From JALZHR01 sp036389695 (GTDB lineage: Bacteria; Acidobacteriota; Blastocatellia; Pyrinomonadales; Pyrinomonadaceae): a DNA stretch of 9,967 nt. Numbering within the stretch: position 1 is the stretch's first letter; the number at the start of each line of letters is the position of its first letter. Location: NCBI GenBank assembly GCA_036389695.1, contig DASVWG010000512.1, forward strand, positions 1 through 9,967, in the 5' to 3' direction. Of the stretch, positions 1 through 6,403 are shown in pieces. The position numbers and the translations under genes were made by a program. The notes under the pieces are model-generated. The model ran no database searches, was not told where the DNA came from, and was given only the letters and a program-made list of their open reading frames with translations.

Positions 1-2499
1 GCGCACGTTCCCGTGATGCAGCGCCTTCAGGCGAAGCTCGTTTTGAAGGCGCTGATGCTTTTGTCGCTCGACGGCGACGGCACGACCGCCAGCGAAATCA
101 GCGCCGCGATGCTGATTTACGACGAAAACGCACCGCAAAATTCCATCAAACAGGTCGAAGATTTGCTCGAAACTTTCGTCTCGATTTTCCCCGACGCCGT
201 CAACCGCAAACAGGAAGCGGGCAGGGAAATCCGCTACAGCCTGAAAGTCAGCAGCAAAGACAGTTTAAATGACGCTCTCAACGAAGCTTCGGCGGGAATT
301 TCGCCCGACGTCGTGCCGAAAATCCTCCGGCGTTTCGCGGGCGAGCGTTTTCCCGATTGGATTATTCCGGCGGAAAATGAAGCGTCCAAGGCGACCGATT
401 GCACGGTTATCTGGCGCGGCGGCAGTCGCCGCGTCCGTCTGATTTGGAATTCCAATGACGGCGCACCGCGCGCCAGCTCCGAAAACGCCGCAGATTTTCT
501 CGACTGGCAAATCCTCGTCAATCAGCCGCAAAAGACAGGCGCGCCCGCTCCGGCGACAAACGAAAATTCGACCGTCGTCTGGCAGCCCGCGCCGCTCGAA
601 AGAGAGGAAGAAGAAACGATTTTGCGTTACGCGGTTTTGCTCAACGATGCGAGCCTGCGCGAATCGTTCGGCGAACAGGTGCGCGCCGCCGGACACACGC
701 ACAGCCGCGCGGTCGAAAAAATCTGGAATCGCATTTTTCTCGAAAACGGAAAAATTTTAATCGACGGCTACAGCCACGAATTTACCGAAAAAGCGCGCGC
801 GGCAAATTCGCTCGGCGACGTGCTTTCCGAAACGCTCACGCCGCTTTTCGAAGCGCGTTATCCGGCGCACCCGATTTTTGCCGACGTGCTGGGAATGGAC
901 GAAGTTTCCAGGCTGGTCAGCGACCTTTTCAGCGGCGCGCGCCAGACCGTTCCCGAAATTCAGCAGCTTGCCGCCAGCTTCGCCTCGCCGCTCGGCTTGG
1001 TCGCTCTGCGCGGAAACAATCTGGTTCTCGACACGGAAGAAAATCTTTTGCAGCAGCCTTCCGTGCAGGAAATTCTGGCGCTTTTAAACGCCAGCAACGG
1101 CGAGACCGTTTCGCTTCGCGACGTTTCGCGCCGTTTAAAAAGCGAGCCTTACGGCTTGGTCGCCGAGGCGCAGCATTTGATTCTCGCCGCTTTGGTGGCG
1201 CAGCGCCGCATCGAATTCGTCACCTCAGAAGGCGACCGCATCAATCGCCGCTCGCTGGATTTAAAAATCGTCTGGGACGACATCGTCGGCATCGCGCGAC
1301 CGGCAAGCGTCCAGCATTCTTCCGCCGAGCTGACCAACTGGGCGCGAACCTTGACGGCGGTCGATACTTTTAAAACCATCGATGACCCCGAAGACCGCGA
1401 AAAAGTGCGTAAAGCTTTGGAAAACTGGCTTTTGGACTGGCAGAGCGCCAACGTCCTGGAGCGTTTCGAGCAGATGCCCGAAGAAATTCTCAACACGAAA
1501 ATCTGGCGGCTCGCCACGCACGCGCAGAAAACTTTCGGCGCGGTCGCCGAAACCGTGAAGGAAGTTTTGCAGGAAACCGTCTCGCTCGAAGACTGTCTGC
1601 AGCGCATCGCCGACGCTTTCTCGGATTCGGAAAAGGAATTTTTGGAATGCACGCGCGATTTGATGCAGCTCGAAGATTTTATTAACGGCGCGGGAAGTCG
1701 TGAAACGGTCTGGAAATATCTCGCCGTCTGCGAAATGACGCAGGACGAAACCATCGAAAAACTGCGCGAAAAACTGCTTGAGTTTATCCGCGAAATGTCC
1801 GTCCAGCCGAGCGAGATTTTAAACCGCGAGCTGGAAAGAATCTGGCTTTTGTTTCACGAAGCTTACGTCGAGCATTTCGCCATCAAGCACGACACCGTGA
1901 TGAAATCGCATCATCTTTTGGAAAAATTCGACGAGATGATGCGCTCCGACGAGTGGTGGGAATTTGAAAATCTCTCGTCGCTCTCGATTTTTCAAAAAAA
2001 TCACTGGCAGAAAGCGCAGAAAATCAATCGCCGCTTCAAGGAGCTCGATTGCCGCTCGGACGTGCGCCAGATGCTCAAGGAACATCCGTTTTGCGCCTGT
2101 CCGTTTCGCCTCGCGCAGATGAAGGAGTGGGAAAATCTGCCGCGCATTCTGGCAGAAACGGTCAATCAGGGACGCGAAAGCTACCGGAAAACATTGCGGA
2201 TTCTGAGCCGGACGCTCGTGCCTTTGCTCGAATATTTCGGCGACCAGACCAAAGAAGTCGAATACGCTGAAGCCGCGCTGAAACTGGCGGATATTTTCAA
2301 GGAAAACAGGGAAATCCCGCTGCTATCGACCGCCGAGCTGATAATTCTGGAAAAAACCGTCAAAGCAATGCCCGCCTCGCCGCTTCTCGAAATTCAGTTT
2401 CCGCCCGAAAACGGTTTCTTAAGCCGCGAAGAGCTGCGCCGCCAAATGACCGAATGGCTCGACGAGCTGCCGAGCGAGCCGGTTCTGGTGAAGATTTAA
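1..2499 (+). CDS. 3' part of a very large protein, possibly DUF6079/PglY-like
   Basis: The frame is open from the first base of the window (four more codons precede the first possible GTG at 13), so this is the last 832 residues of a longer protein rather than a gene starting at 13. The visible part is mostly alpha-helical with several winged-helix-like segments, the first close to the left edge (about residues 5 to 80, numbering from the GTG at 13). Near the C-terminus is a CACPFRL motif (C694, C696), with C680 fourteen residues earlier, which could bind a metal or be structural. No Walker motifs are visible; if this is an ATPase its P-loop lies upstream. Large size, a helical wHTH-rich body and a C-x-C-x-F-R-L tail recall the DUF6079/PglY-like proteins of phage-resistance loci such as BREX/Pgl. 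That family call is from memory and tentative. The CDS itself is certain: its length, codon use and frame are consistent throughout. The next gene begins 6 bases downstream, so the two are probably cotranscribed. Confidence 0.75.
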   Translation, partial: AHVPVMQRLQAKLVLKALMLLSLDGDGTTASEISAAMLIYDENAPQNSIKQVEDLLETFVSIFPDAVNRKQEAGREIRYSLKVSSKDSLNDALNEASAGISPDVVPKILRRFAGERFPDWIIPAENEASKATDCTVIWRGGSRRVRLIWNSNDGAPRASSENAADFLDWQILVNQPQKTGAPAPATNENSTVVWQPAPLEREEEETILRYAVLLNDASLRESFGEQVRAAGHTHSRAVEKIWNRIFLENGKILIDGYSHEFTEKARAANSLGDVLSETLTPLFEARYPAHPIFADVLGMDEVSRLVSDLFSGARQTVPEIQQLAASFASPLGLVALRGNNLVLDTEENLLQQPSVQEILALLNASNGETVSLRDVSRRLKSEPYGLVAEAQHLILAALVAQRRIEFVTSEGDRINRRSLDLKIVWDDIVGIARPASVQHSSAELTNWARTLTAVDTFKTIDDPEDREKVRKALENWLLDWQSANVLERFEQMPEEILNTKIWRLATHAQKTFGAVAETVKEVLQETVSLEDCLQRIADAFSDSEKEFLECTRDLMQLEDFINGAGSRETVWKYLAVCEMTQDETIEKLREKLLEFIREMSVQPSEILNRELERIWLLFHEAYVEHFAIKHDTVMKSHHLLEKFDEMMRSDEWWEFENLSSLSIFQKNHWQKAQKINRRFKELDCRSDVRQMLKEHPFCACPFRLAQMKEWENLPRILAETVNQGRESYRKTLRILSRTLVPLLEYFGDQTKEVEYAEAALKLADIFKENREIPLLSTAELIILEKTVKAMPASPLLEIQFPPENGFLSREELRRQMTEWLDELPSEPVLVKI

Positions 2500-2505
2500 A
2501 CGCGG

Positions 2506-2778
2506 ATGAAAAAAACGCTCATCCTGGATTATTTAATACTGGCAATTGTCGCGGTCGCGGTAATGGCGATGCTTTACGGCTACATAAAATATCCCGCCGC
2601 GCCGATTCGACCGGTCGACGACAAATTTTTAGATAAGCAGAAAAAGGAATACACCGCCGAAGAATTTCGCGCTTTCAAAACCTGGGAAATGACGCTTTTC
2701 ATCTGTATTGCCTGCGGCATTCCGCTCGGTATAACGAAGGCTGTGATTGATGAATGGTTGAAAAAAGAAAATAAATAG
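2506..2778 (+). CDS. Small two-helix membrane protein, unknown function
   Basis: This 90-residue protein has a hydrophobic segment at about residues 6-27, a charged loop rich in Lys, Asp and Glu at about 37-60, and a second hydrophobic segment at about 61-80, ending in a lysine-rich tail. It therefore looks like an inner-membrane hairpin with a polar loop. I do not recognise a family. The ATG lies 6 bases after the stop of the large gene and has no clear Shine-Dalgarno sequence, which fits translational coupling with that gene. The overlapping reading frame 2454-2636 is a shadow. Membrane topology and the start are reasonable; function is unknown. Confidence 0.75.
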   Translation: MKKTLILDYLILAIVAVAVMAMLYGYIKYPAAPIRPVDDKFLDKQKKEYTAEEFRAFKTWEMTLFICIACGIPLGITKAVIDEWLKKENK

Positions 2779-2787
2779 CCCGTAATT

Positions 2788-2944
2788 AAGAAGCAGAAGC
2801 CCGCGCGTCAGCAAGGGCGGACGTTGATTGAAGATTTAAGATTTTAGATTTCGGATTGGTCGTTTGCTAACGGCAAATCTAAAATCTTGCAATCGACAAT
2901 CTAAAATTATTCCGCCACGGCTTTCGCGCGGGCTTCTGCCTCTT
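2788..2944. repeat. Nested palindromic element with GC-rich outer arms
   Basis: The outer arms at 2788-2821 and 2911-2944 are imperfect inverted repeats of 34 bases. They contain a perfect 15-base match, gcagaagcccgcgcg at 2793-2807 against its reverse complement at 2925-2939, and both outer arms also carry ggcgga/tccgcc at their inner ends. The space between the arms is filled by a separate AT-rich palindromic array (2827-2909). This looks like a miniature element, or one palindrome placed in the loop of another. No transposase gene or clear target-site duplication was seen. It occupies most of the 194-base spacer between the small membrane protein and the DUF2520 gene and ends 28 bases before that gene's ATG. 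Confidence 0.75.
2827..2909. repeat. 7-base periodic palindromic array
   Basis: The left half reads as consecutive heptamers attgaag / atttaag / attttag / atttcgg / attggtc (2827-2861). The right half shows the complementary pattern gcaaatc / taaaatc / ttgcaatc (8 bases) / gacaatc / taaaatt (2873-2908). The best stem is a perfect 14-bp pair, aagattttagattt at 2838-2851 with its reverse complement at 2875-2888, around a 23-base loop. Because the units are similar, several pairing registers are possible. It sits inside the GC-rich outer inverted repeat. Confidence 0.75.
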
Positions 2945-2956
2945 TTGGTCGAATCG

Positions 2957-2965
2957 TGGTAAATT
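2957..2965 (+). promoter_or_regulatory. Putative extended -10 element of the DUF2520 gene
   Basis: TG at 2957-2958, one base, then TAAATT at 2960-2965 form an extended -10-like motif. It ends 7 bases before the ATG at 2973, and no Shine-Dalgarno sequence lies between. Transcription would start at or next to the A of the ATG, giving a leaderless mRNA. No convincing -35 box is visible at the usual distance. This is inference from motif and spacing only. Confidence 0.35.
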
Positions 2966-2972
2966 TTCAAGC

Positions 2973-3854
2973 ATGAAAATTTCCATCATCGGCGTCGGCA
3001 GGCTCGGCGGCGCGTTGGCGCTGGCGCTGGCGAAAAAAGGCTATTCGATAGAAAATCTCGTCGCCAGAAAGCGCGAAACAGCCCGTAAAATTGCCGAAAA
3101 TATCAGCCCGCCGCCGCAAATTCTGCTTTCAGGCGAAACCGGAAAGCTCGCCGGCGCGGAGATAATTTTTATTACCACGCAGGATTCGGAAATCGAACCG
3201 GTCGCCGCAGATTTAGCCGGAAATTTACCGCGTAAGCCTTTCGTTTTTCACACGAGCGGCTCGCTTTCGTCGCAGATTCTGCGCGCTTTAAGCGAGCTCG
3301 GATGCAAAGTCGGCTCGCTTCACCCGCTCGTTTCCGTCAGCGATTCGTTTCTCGGCGCGGACAGTTTTAAGGACGTTTTTTTCTGTCTTGAAGGCGACGC
3401 GGAAGCGGTCGCGGTCGGCGAAAAAATTGTCGGCGATTTACAGGGCAAATCATTTACCGTCGAGACGAAATTCAAAACCCTTTATCACGCTTCGGCGGTG
3501 ACGGCTTCCGGTCACGTCACGGCTTTAATCAGCATCGCCGTCGAAATGCTCGCCGCTTGCGGCTTGTCAAAAGAAAGGGCGCAGGAAATCCTGCTGCCGC
3601 TGGTGAAAAGCGCGCTGGAAAATCTCGAAAGGCAAACGCCTGCCGAGGCTCTGACCGGAACGTTTGCCCGCGCCGACGTGGAAACGATGAAAAAACACAT
3701 CGCCGCCATCAGCGAGACGCTCGCGCCGGAACTCCTTGCGGTCTATTTGCAACTCGGACTTCGTTCGACGCATCTAGCCGGAATGCACGGCGCGAACGCG
3801 GAAAATCTGGCGCTGATGAAAAACATTTTACACGAGGAGAAAAAGAGAAATTAA
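2973..3854 (+). CDS. Rossmann-like/DUF2520 domain protein (putative NAD(P)-binding oxidoreductase)
   Basis: This 293-residue protein has the two-domain layout of the Rossmann-like plus DUF2520 family, distant relatives of pyrroline-5-carboxylate and ketopantoate reductases. The N-terminus gives a beta strand followed by the dinucleotide-binding GVGRLGG (residues 7-13). A TTQDSEI segment at 68-74, HTSGS at 93-97 and GSLHPL at 114-119 follow, all typical of the family. The helical C-terminal DUF2520 part carries YHASAV at 171-176 and LTGTFARAD at 227-235, near the usual LTGPxxRGD pattern. The length is normal and the protein is cytosolic with no signal peptide. The substrate of this family is not established, so only a generic reductase role is inferred. 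The ATG at 2973 is chosen because it begins the first beta strand directly. The TAA stop is immediately followed by the repeat at 3855. Confidence 0.88.
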   Translation: MKISIIGVGRLGGALALALAKKGYSIENLVARKRETARKIAENISPPPQILLSGETGKLAGAEIIFITTQDSEIEPVAADLAGNLPRKPFVFHTSGSLSSQILRALSELGCKVGSLHPLVSVSDSFLGADSFKDVFFCLEGDAEAVAVGEKIVGDLQGKSFTVETKFKTLYHASAVTASGHVTALISIAVEMLAACGLSKERAQEILLPLVKSALENLERQTPAEALTGTFARADVETMKKHIAAISETLAPELLAVYLQLGLRSTHLAGMHGANAENLALMKNILHEEKKRN

Positions 3855-3994
3855 CCACAGATGGACGCAGATAAACGCGGACTTTAAACAGGATGGACAG
3901 GATACACAGGATAATTAAAACCAAGAAGGTTGAATTTCGTTTTTATCCTGTTCATCCTGCCCATCCCGTCAAATTTTTTCTCTATGTTCTGTGG
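3855..3994. repeat. 9-base periodic palindromic element
   Basis: It starts at the base after the DUF2520 stop codon. The inner stem pairs 3891-3913 with 3944-3966 (20 of 23 positions complementary) around a 30-base loop. The right arm reads as nonamers tatcctgtt / catcctgcc / catcccgtc, and the left as tggacagga / tacacagga. The ends ccacaga (3855-3861) and tctgtgg (3988-3994) form an outer 7-bp pair. The left outer part also follows a 9-base step: ccacagatg / gacgcagat / aaacgcgga. It is related in unit type to the element at 8373-8517. It may act as a transcript-end hairpin after the DUF2520 gene, but there is no classical GC stem plus T-run terminator. Confidence 0.8.
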
Positions 3995-4030
3995 AGCTGA
4001 ATTTGTTTCGCACAGTTTCAGTAAGTGTTA

Positions 4031-4054
4031 AAATAAATTCACTGGAATTTATTT
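4031..4054. promoter_or_regulatory. Perfect 10+10 palindrome upstream of fur, putative operator
   Basis: The half-sites aaataaattc (4031-4040) and gaatttattt (4045-4054) are exact reverse complements separated by actg. The site is centred about 31 bases before the fur ATG and overlaps a possible -10 hexamer taaaat at 4029-4034. An AT-rich dyad over a promoter of a Fur-family gene is what autoregulation would look like. It does not match the classic 7-1-7 Fur box (GATAAT-type units), since its spacer is four bases, so it could serve another regulator. The palindrome is observed; the function is inferred. Confidence 0.55.
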
Positions 4055-4073
4055 CCCGGCGGCGGCGAAAAAT

Positions 4074-4595
4074 ATGGTGAAGAAAAAGGCGGAATTCCAA
4101 GAGGAAAAGGAAATTTTTCAGGAATATATCCAGAAATACGGTTTGCGCCGGACGGGACAGCGCGACCTTATTCTGGAGATTTTTCTGCGGACGGAAGAAC
4201 ATCTGTCCAGCGAAGATTTATACTGGCTCGTGCAGAAACAAGACCCGGCGGTCGGGCAGACGACCGTTTATCGCACGCTGAAGCTTTTGACCGAAGCTGG
4301 CTTAGCGCGCGAAGTTCGTTTCGGCGACGGCAAAACTTATTACGAGCATCATTACAATCACGAGCATCACGACCATATGATTTGCACCGAATGCGGCAAG
4401 GTCATCGAATTTTTCTCGCCCGAAATCGAAGCTCTGCAGGACGCGATGGCGGATAAATTCGGCTTTAAGCCGACGCATCACAGTTTGCGGATTTTAGGCG
4501 TTTGCGCCGAATGCCAGGCAAAGGAAAGCGACGTTCATCAGACGGCGTCGGGAGCGCAGCCGCGCGTGCGCGTCGTATCGGGGAAGCCCCGCTAA
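4074..4595 (+). CDS. fur: Fur-family metal-responsive transcriptional regulator
   Basis: A 173-residue cytosolic repressor. The N-terminal winged helix includes GLRRTGQR (23-30), HLSSEDLY (43-50) and the recognition helix QTTVYRTLKLL (62-72). The dimerisation/metal domain has E91, the HHDH run at 98-101, and two CxxC pairs (C104/C107 and C144/C147) forming the structural Zn(Cys)4 site. H43, E91 and the HHDH region match the regulatory metal-ligand positions of Fur proteins. The sequence around HHDHMICTECGKVIEF is closer to Fur than to Zur or PerR, though metal specificity cannot be proved from sequence. The tail after C147 is about 26 residues, longer than usual and polar. The ATG at 4074 has no clear Shine-Dalgarno sequence. 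A 24-base palindrome lies just upstream, suggesting autoregulation. The downstream neighbour encodes a ferredoxin-like protein, so an iron connection is possible. Confidence 0.93.
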   Translation: MVKKKAEFQEEKEIFQEYIQKYGLRRTGQRDLILEIFLRTEEHLSSEDLYWLVQKQDPAVGQTTVYRTLKLLTEAGLAREVRFGDGKTYYEHHYNHEHHDHMICTECGKVIEFFSPEIEALQDAMADKFGFKPTHHSLRILGVCAECQAKESDVHQTASGAQPRVRVVSGKPR

Positions 4596-4686
4596 TTATG
4601 AATTATGAATTATGAATTTTGAGTTTTAAGTTAAATTCGGAATTCAAAATTCAAAACTTAAAACTTAGAACTTATAACTTATAAAA
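4594..4686. repeat. 7-base periodic array between fur and the ferredoxin-like gene
   Basis: Three exact tandem copies of aattatg lie at 4594-4600, 4601-4607 and 4608-4614; the first overlaps the last two bases of the fur stop codon. On the right side are taaaact / tagaact / tataact / tataaaa (4659-4686), again in steps of 7, ending right before the next ATG. The left part (gaattttgagttttaag) and the right part (caaaattcaaaacttaaaac) are largely complementary, so the whole can fold into an AT-only hairpin with slippable register. The array forms the complete 91-base spacer and therefore the region upstream of the ferredoxin-like gene, including a TAACTT hexamer (4675-4680) six bases before its ATG. 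Confidence 0.78.
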
Positions 4687-5373
4687 ATGGAAGCTGAAAT
4701 AAAATTTGAACCTGAAGGAAGAACCGGCGTAATTGCTATTGGAAGTTATCTTTACGACGCGGCAAAGCGTCTGGGCATCGAAGTCGGCGAATGCGAGCGG
4801 CGCGGCGAATCGGATTTGTGCGCCGTCCGGATTGAAAGCGGTAAAAATCTGCTTTCCGAGCCGACCAAAGCCGAGCTGGAAACGCTCGGCTCGGACAGAT
4901 TTATCAAGGGTGAACGACTTGCCTGCCAGGCAAAAGTCGTCGCGGTGGGAGAAATTGTAGTTATGGCGGAAAAGAAAAAACAGACAACCGAAGAAGAGGA
5001 AAAATCGAAAGAACGCAAAAAGGTCGAGGATTTTCGCAAAGAGTTTGACGAGATGCCGCTGGAGAAAAAAATCGCGGCGCTGCTCGAACTCGAAGCCGTC
5101 GCGCTCGGCGAAACGTTTTCTTTCATTTTGAATTCGCCGTATCACATTTTCGGCAAAGTGATGGACGTCATGGCGGAATTCGGTCTGAAAATGGACAAAG
5201 AACAAAAGGAAGCGAAAACGCCGGACGAGCATAAAGCGAAAGACGAAAAAGCCGAATCGAACGGCGACGCTTCAAAAGGCGAAGCCGAAGACGCGACCAA
5301 AGGCAAAAAATCCACTCGAAGCGGTAAAAAAGCTTCGGATGATGAAAATTCTCAGACAGACGAGCAGCAGTAG
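4687..5373 (+). CDS. 2Fe-2S ferredoxin-like protein with one ligand Cys replaced by Ser
   Basis: A 228-residue protein. Residues 1-93 look like a plant-type [2Fe-2S] ferredoxin domain. YLYDAAKRLGIEVGEC leads into the cluster loop, with C36, C45 and, after the usual stretch, C80 in ERLACQAKV. In the canonical loop C-x5-C-x2-C the second cysteine would sit at residue 42, but here codon TCG encodes Ser, leaving three Cys ligands plus Ser42. The middle (about 96-175) is charged then helical, with a hydrophobic helix around 130-160. The tail from about 178 is a Lys/Glu/Ser-rich low-complexity region, probably disordered. There is no signal peptide. The start ATG immediately follows the 7-base array and has no Shine-Dalgarno sequence. 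The stop overlaps the GTG of the next gene by one base, indicating an operon. Redox function is uncertain given the altered ligand. Confidence 0.8.
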   Translation: MEAEIKFEPEGRTGVIAIGSYLYDAAKRLGIEVGECERRGESDLCAVRIESGKNLLSEPTKAELETLGSDRFIKGERLACQAKVVAVGEIVVMAEKKKQTTEEEEKSKERKKVEDFRKEFDEMPLEKKIAALLELEAVALGETFSFILNSPYHIFGKVMDVMAEFGLKMDKEQKEAKTPDEHKAKDEKAESNGDASKGEAEDATKGKKSTRSGKKASDDENSQTDEQQ

Positions 5374-6299
5374 TGAGCAGCAACAACGATAAACTTCAGA
5401 AAAAAGTCCCCGATTCGTTGAAGGAAAAATCGCAGTACGCGCTGGCTTTCGGCGTGATTGCGATGATGCTTTTCGCCGTCGGTTTTCCGATGTTCGTGAT
5501 AGCATTTTTCGGAATTTTCGCCTTTTTCTTATGGAAAACTTTCGCCACCGCTTCGCCGAACGGCGTGCGCGAGGTTTTCGAGTTTTACCTTTCGGCAAAC
5601 GAGATTTTGCGCGACGACGAGCGCCGCTGGTTCGGGTTTGAAGTGCAGGAAGTCATCGCGCGCGGCGAGCGCATTTTGCAGACGATGAACGGCGCGCCGC
5701 CGCTCGTCTATTTCACGCTCGGCGCGCTTTACAACAAGCTCGGCGACCACAAAGCCGCGATAAATCACCTGGCATACGTCGTGGAAAACGAAAATTCCGA
5801 CGAATCGACCTACAATTATCCTTCGCCGGAATTGAGAAACTACACGAAAATCCTGCGGAAAATCGAGCGCGAGCCGGCTGACGCGCCGCAGACTTCCGCC
5901 GCCGTCCGGGCGCTGGAACGCGCGCGCCGCAATCGCGGCAAGACGCTTTTGGAAGAAAGCCGCGCCGCCGTCAAAGAACTCAATAAAAAGAAACGCGAAT
6001 CGGCTGCCGAGCAGAAACGCTTGAAAGCCGAAGCCGCCGCGCAAAACGGAAAAGACGAGTTTTTATCGACCGTTTCCGACGCGGGCGTCGCGCATTTCAC
6101 GGAAAATACGGAAGATTTCGCGGAAAATAAGGAAAAATCCGAGCCGCTTCAGCCGCGCCAGCCCGTTCAATCCGTGACGACCGCCGAAGAGCCGGCGAAA
6201 GAAAACGGCAGCGCGCCGAAAGAACAAAACCCGAATGACCTCTACAATCAGCGCAAGCCGATTTCGGAAGTTTTGAACGACCTTTACGGCGAGAAGTAA
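5373..6299 (+). CDS. Membrane-anchored TPR-like protein
   Basis: A 308-residue protein starting at a GTG that overlaps the previous stop codon by one base (TAGTG), so it is probably translationally coupled. After a short polar N-terminus, residues 22-57 are strongly hydrophobic, enough for two closely spaced membrane segments. A soluble part follows with a TPR-like helical pair (about 109-140, containing YFTLGALYNKLGDHKAAINH). A basic, probably coiled-coil segment at about 177-223 comes next, then an acidic, proline-containing disordered region. It ends in a short hydrophobic/charged motif (PISEVLNDLYGEK). The pairing with the ferredoxin-like gene suggests a shared membrane-proximal job, but no specific function can be assigned. 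The first in-frame ATG lies downstream inside the membrane segment, so GTG is preferred. Confidence 0.8.
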   Translation: MSSNNDKLQKKVPDSLKEKSQYALAFGVIAMMLFAVGFPMFVIAFFGIFAFFLWKTFATASPNGVREVFEFYLSANEILRDDERRWFGFEVQEVIARGERILQTMNGAPPLVYFTLGALYNKLGDHKAAINHLAYVVENENSDESTYNYPSPELRNYTKILRKIEREPADAPQTSAAVRALERARRNRGKTLLEESRAAVKELNKKKRESAAEQKRLKAEAAAQNGKDEFLSTVSDAGVAHFTENTEDFAENKEKSEPLQPRQPVQSVTTAEEPAKENGSAPKEQNPNDLYNQRKPISEVLNDLYGEK

Positions 6300-6316
6300 G
6301 AAGGCGAAAAGAAGAC

Positions 6317-6385
6317 AAAGGCAAAAGGTAAAAGGCAAAAGTAAGGAATTATTTTCTTCACTTTTGCCTTTTACCTTTTGCCTTT
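6317..6385. repeat. Perfect 26-bp inverted repeat with 7-base units
   Basis: The left arm 6317-6342 consists of aaaggca / aaaggta / aaaggca / aaagt. The right arm 6360-6385 is its exact reverse complement, with a 17-base loop. The right arm is followed by two more T residues (6386-6387). As RNA this is a long, stable stem ending in a short U-run, so it may terminate transcription after the TPR-like gene, although the stem is purine/pyrimidine-biased rather than GC-rich. It fills most of the 104-base spacer before cinA. Confidence 0.85.
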
Positions 6386-6391
6386 TTACTT

Positions 6392-6397
6392 TAATAT
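6392..6397 (+). promoter_or_regulatory. Putative -10 hexamer of cinA (leaderless-type)
   Basis: TAATAT ends six bases before the cinA ATG at 6404, and there is no Shine-Dalgarno sequence. This spacing would place the transcription start at about the ATG. No clear -35 box is seen. The same TANNNT arrangement occurs before several other starts in this window. Confidence 0.35.
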
Positions 6398-6403
6398 TTC
6401 CTT

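Noticed and set aside
13..15. GTG at 13 as the true start of the large gene
   Set aside because: The frame is open to base 1 and the protein begins mid-domain, so the true start lies outside the window.
1149..1754. 201-codon open frame on the minus strand inside the large gene
   Set aside because: It is antisense to a clearly coding frame with strong codon bias, has a low-complexity Ser/Arg/Lys-rich composition and no motif or start signal; it is a shadow.
2788..2944. Insertion sequence remnant
   Set aside because: No transposase fragment or convincing target-site duplication; better described as a small palindromic element.
4579..4591. Small hairpin cggggaagccccg as a fur terminator
   Set aside because: Only a 5-bp stem, inside the coding region, and not followed by a T-run.
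4594..4686. CRISPR array
   Set aside because: Units are 7 bases with no unique spacers and no cas genes; the same holds for the other periodic elements.
4672..5232. 186-codon minus-strand frame opposite the ferredoxin-like gene
   Set aside because: The Phe/Arg-rich composition is the mirror of Glu/Lys-rich coding sequence on the plus strand; no domain recognised.
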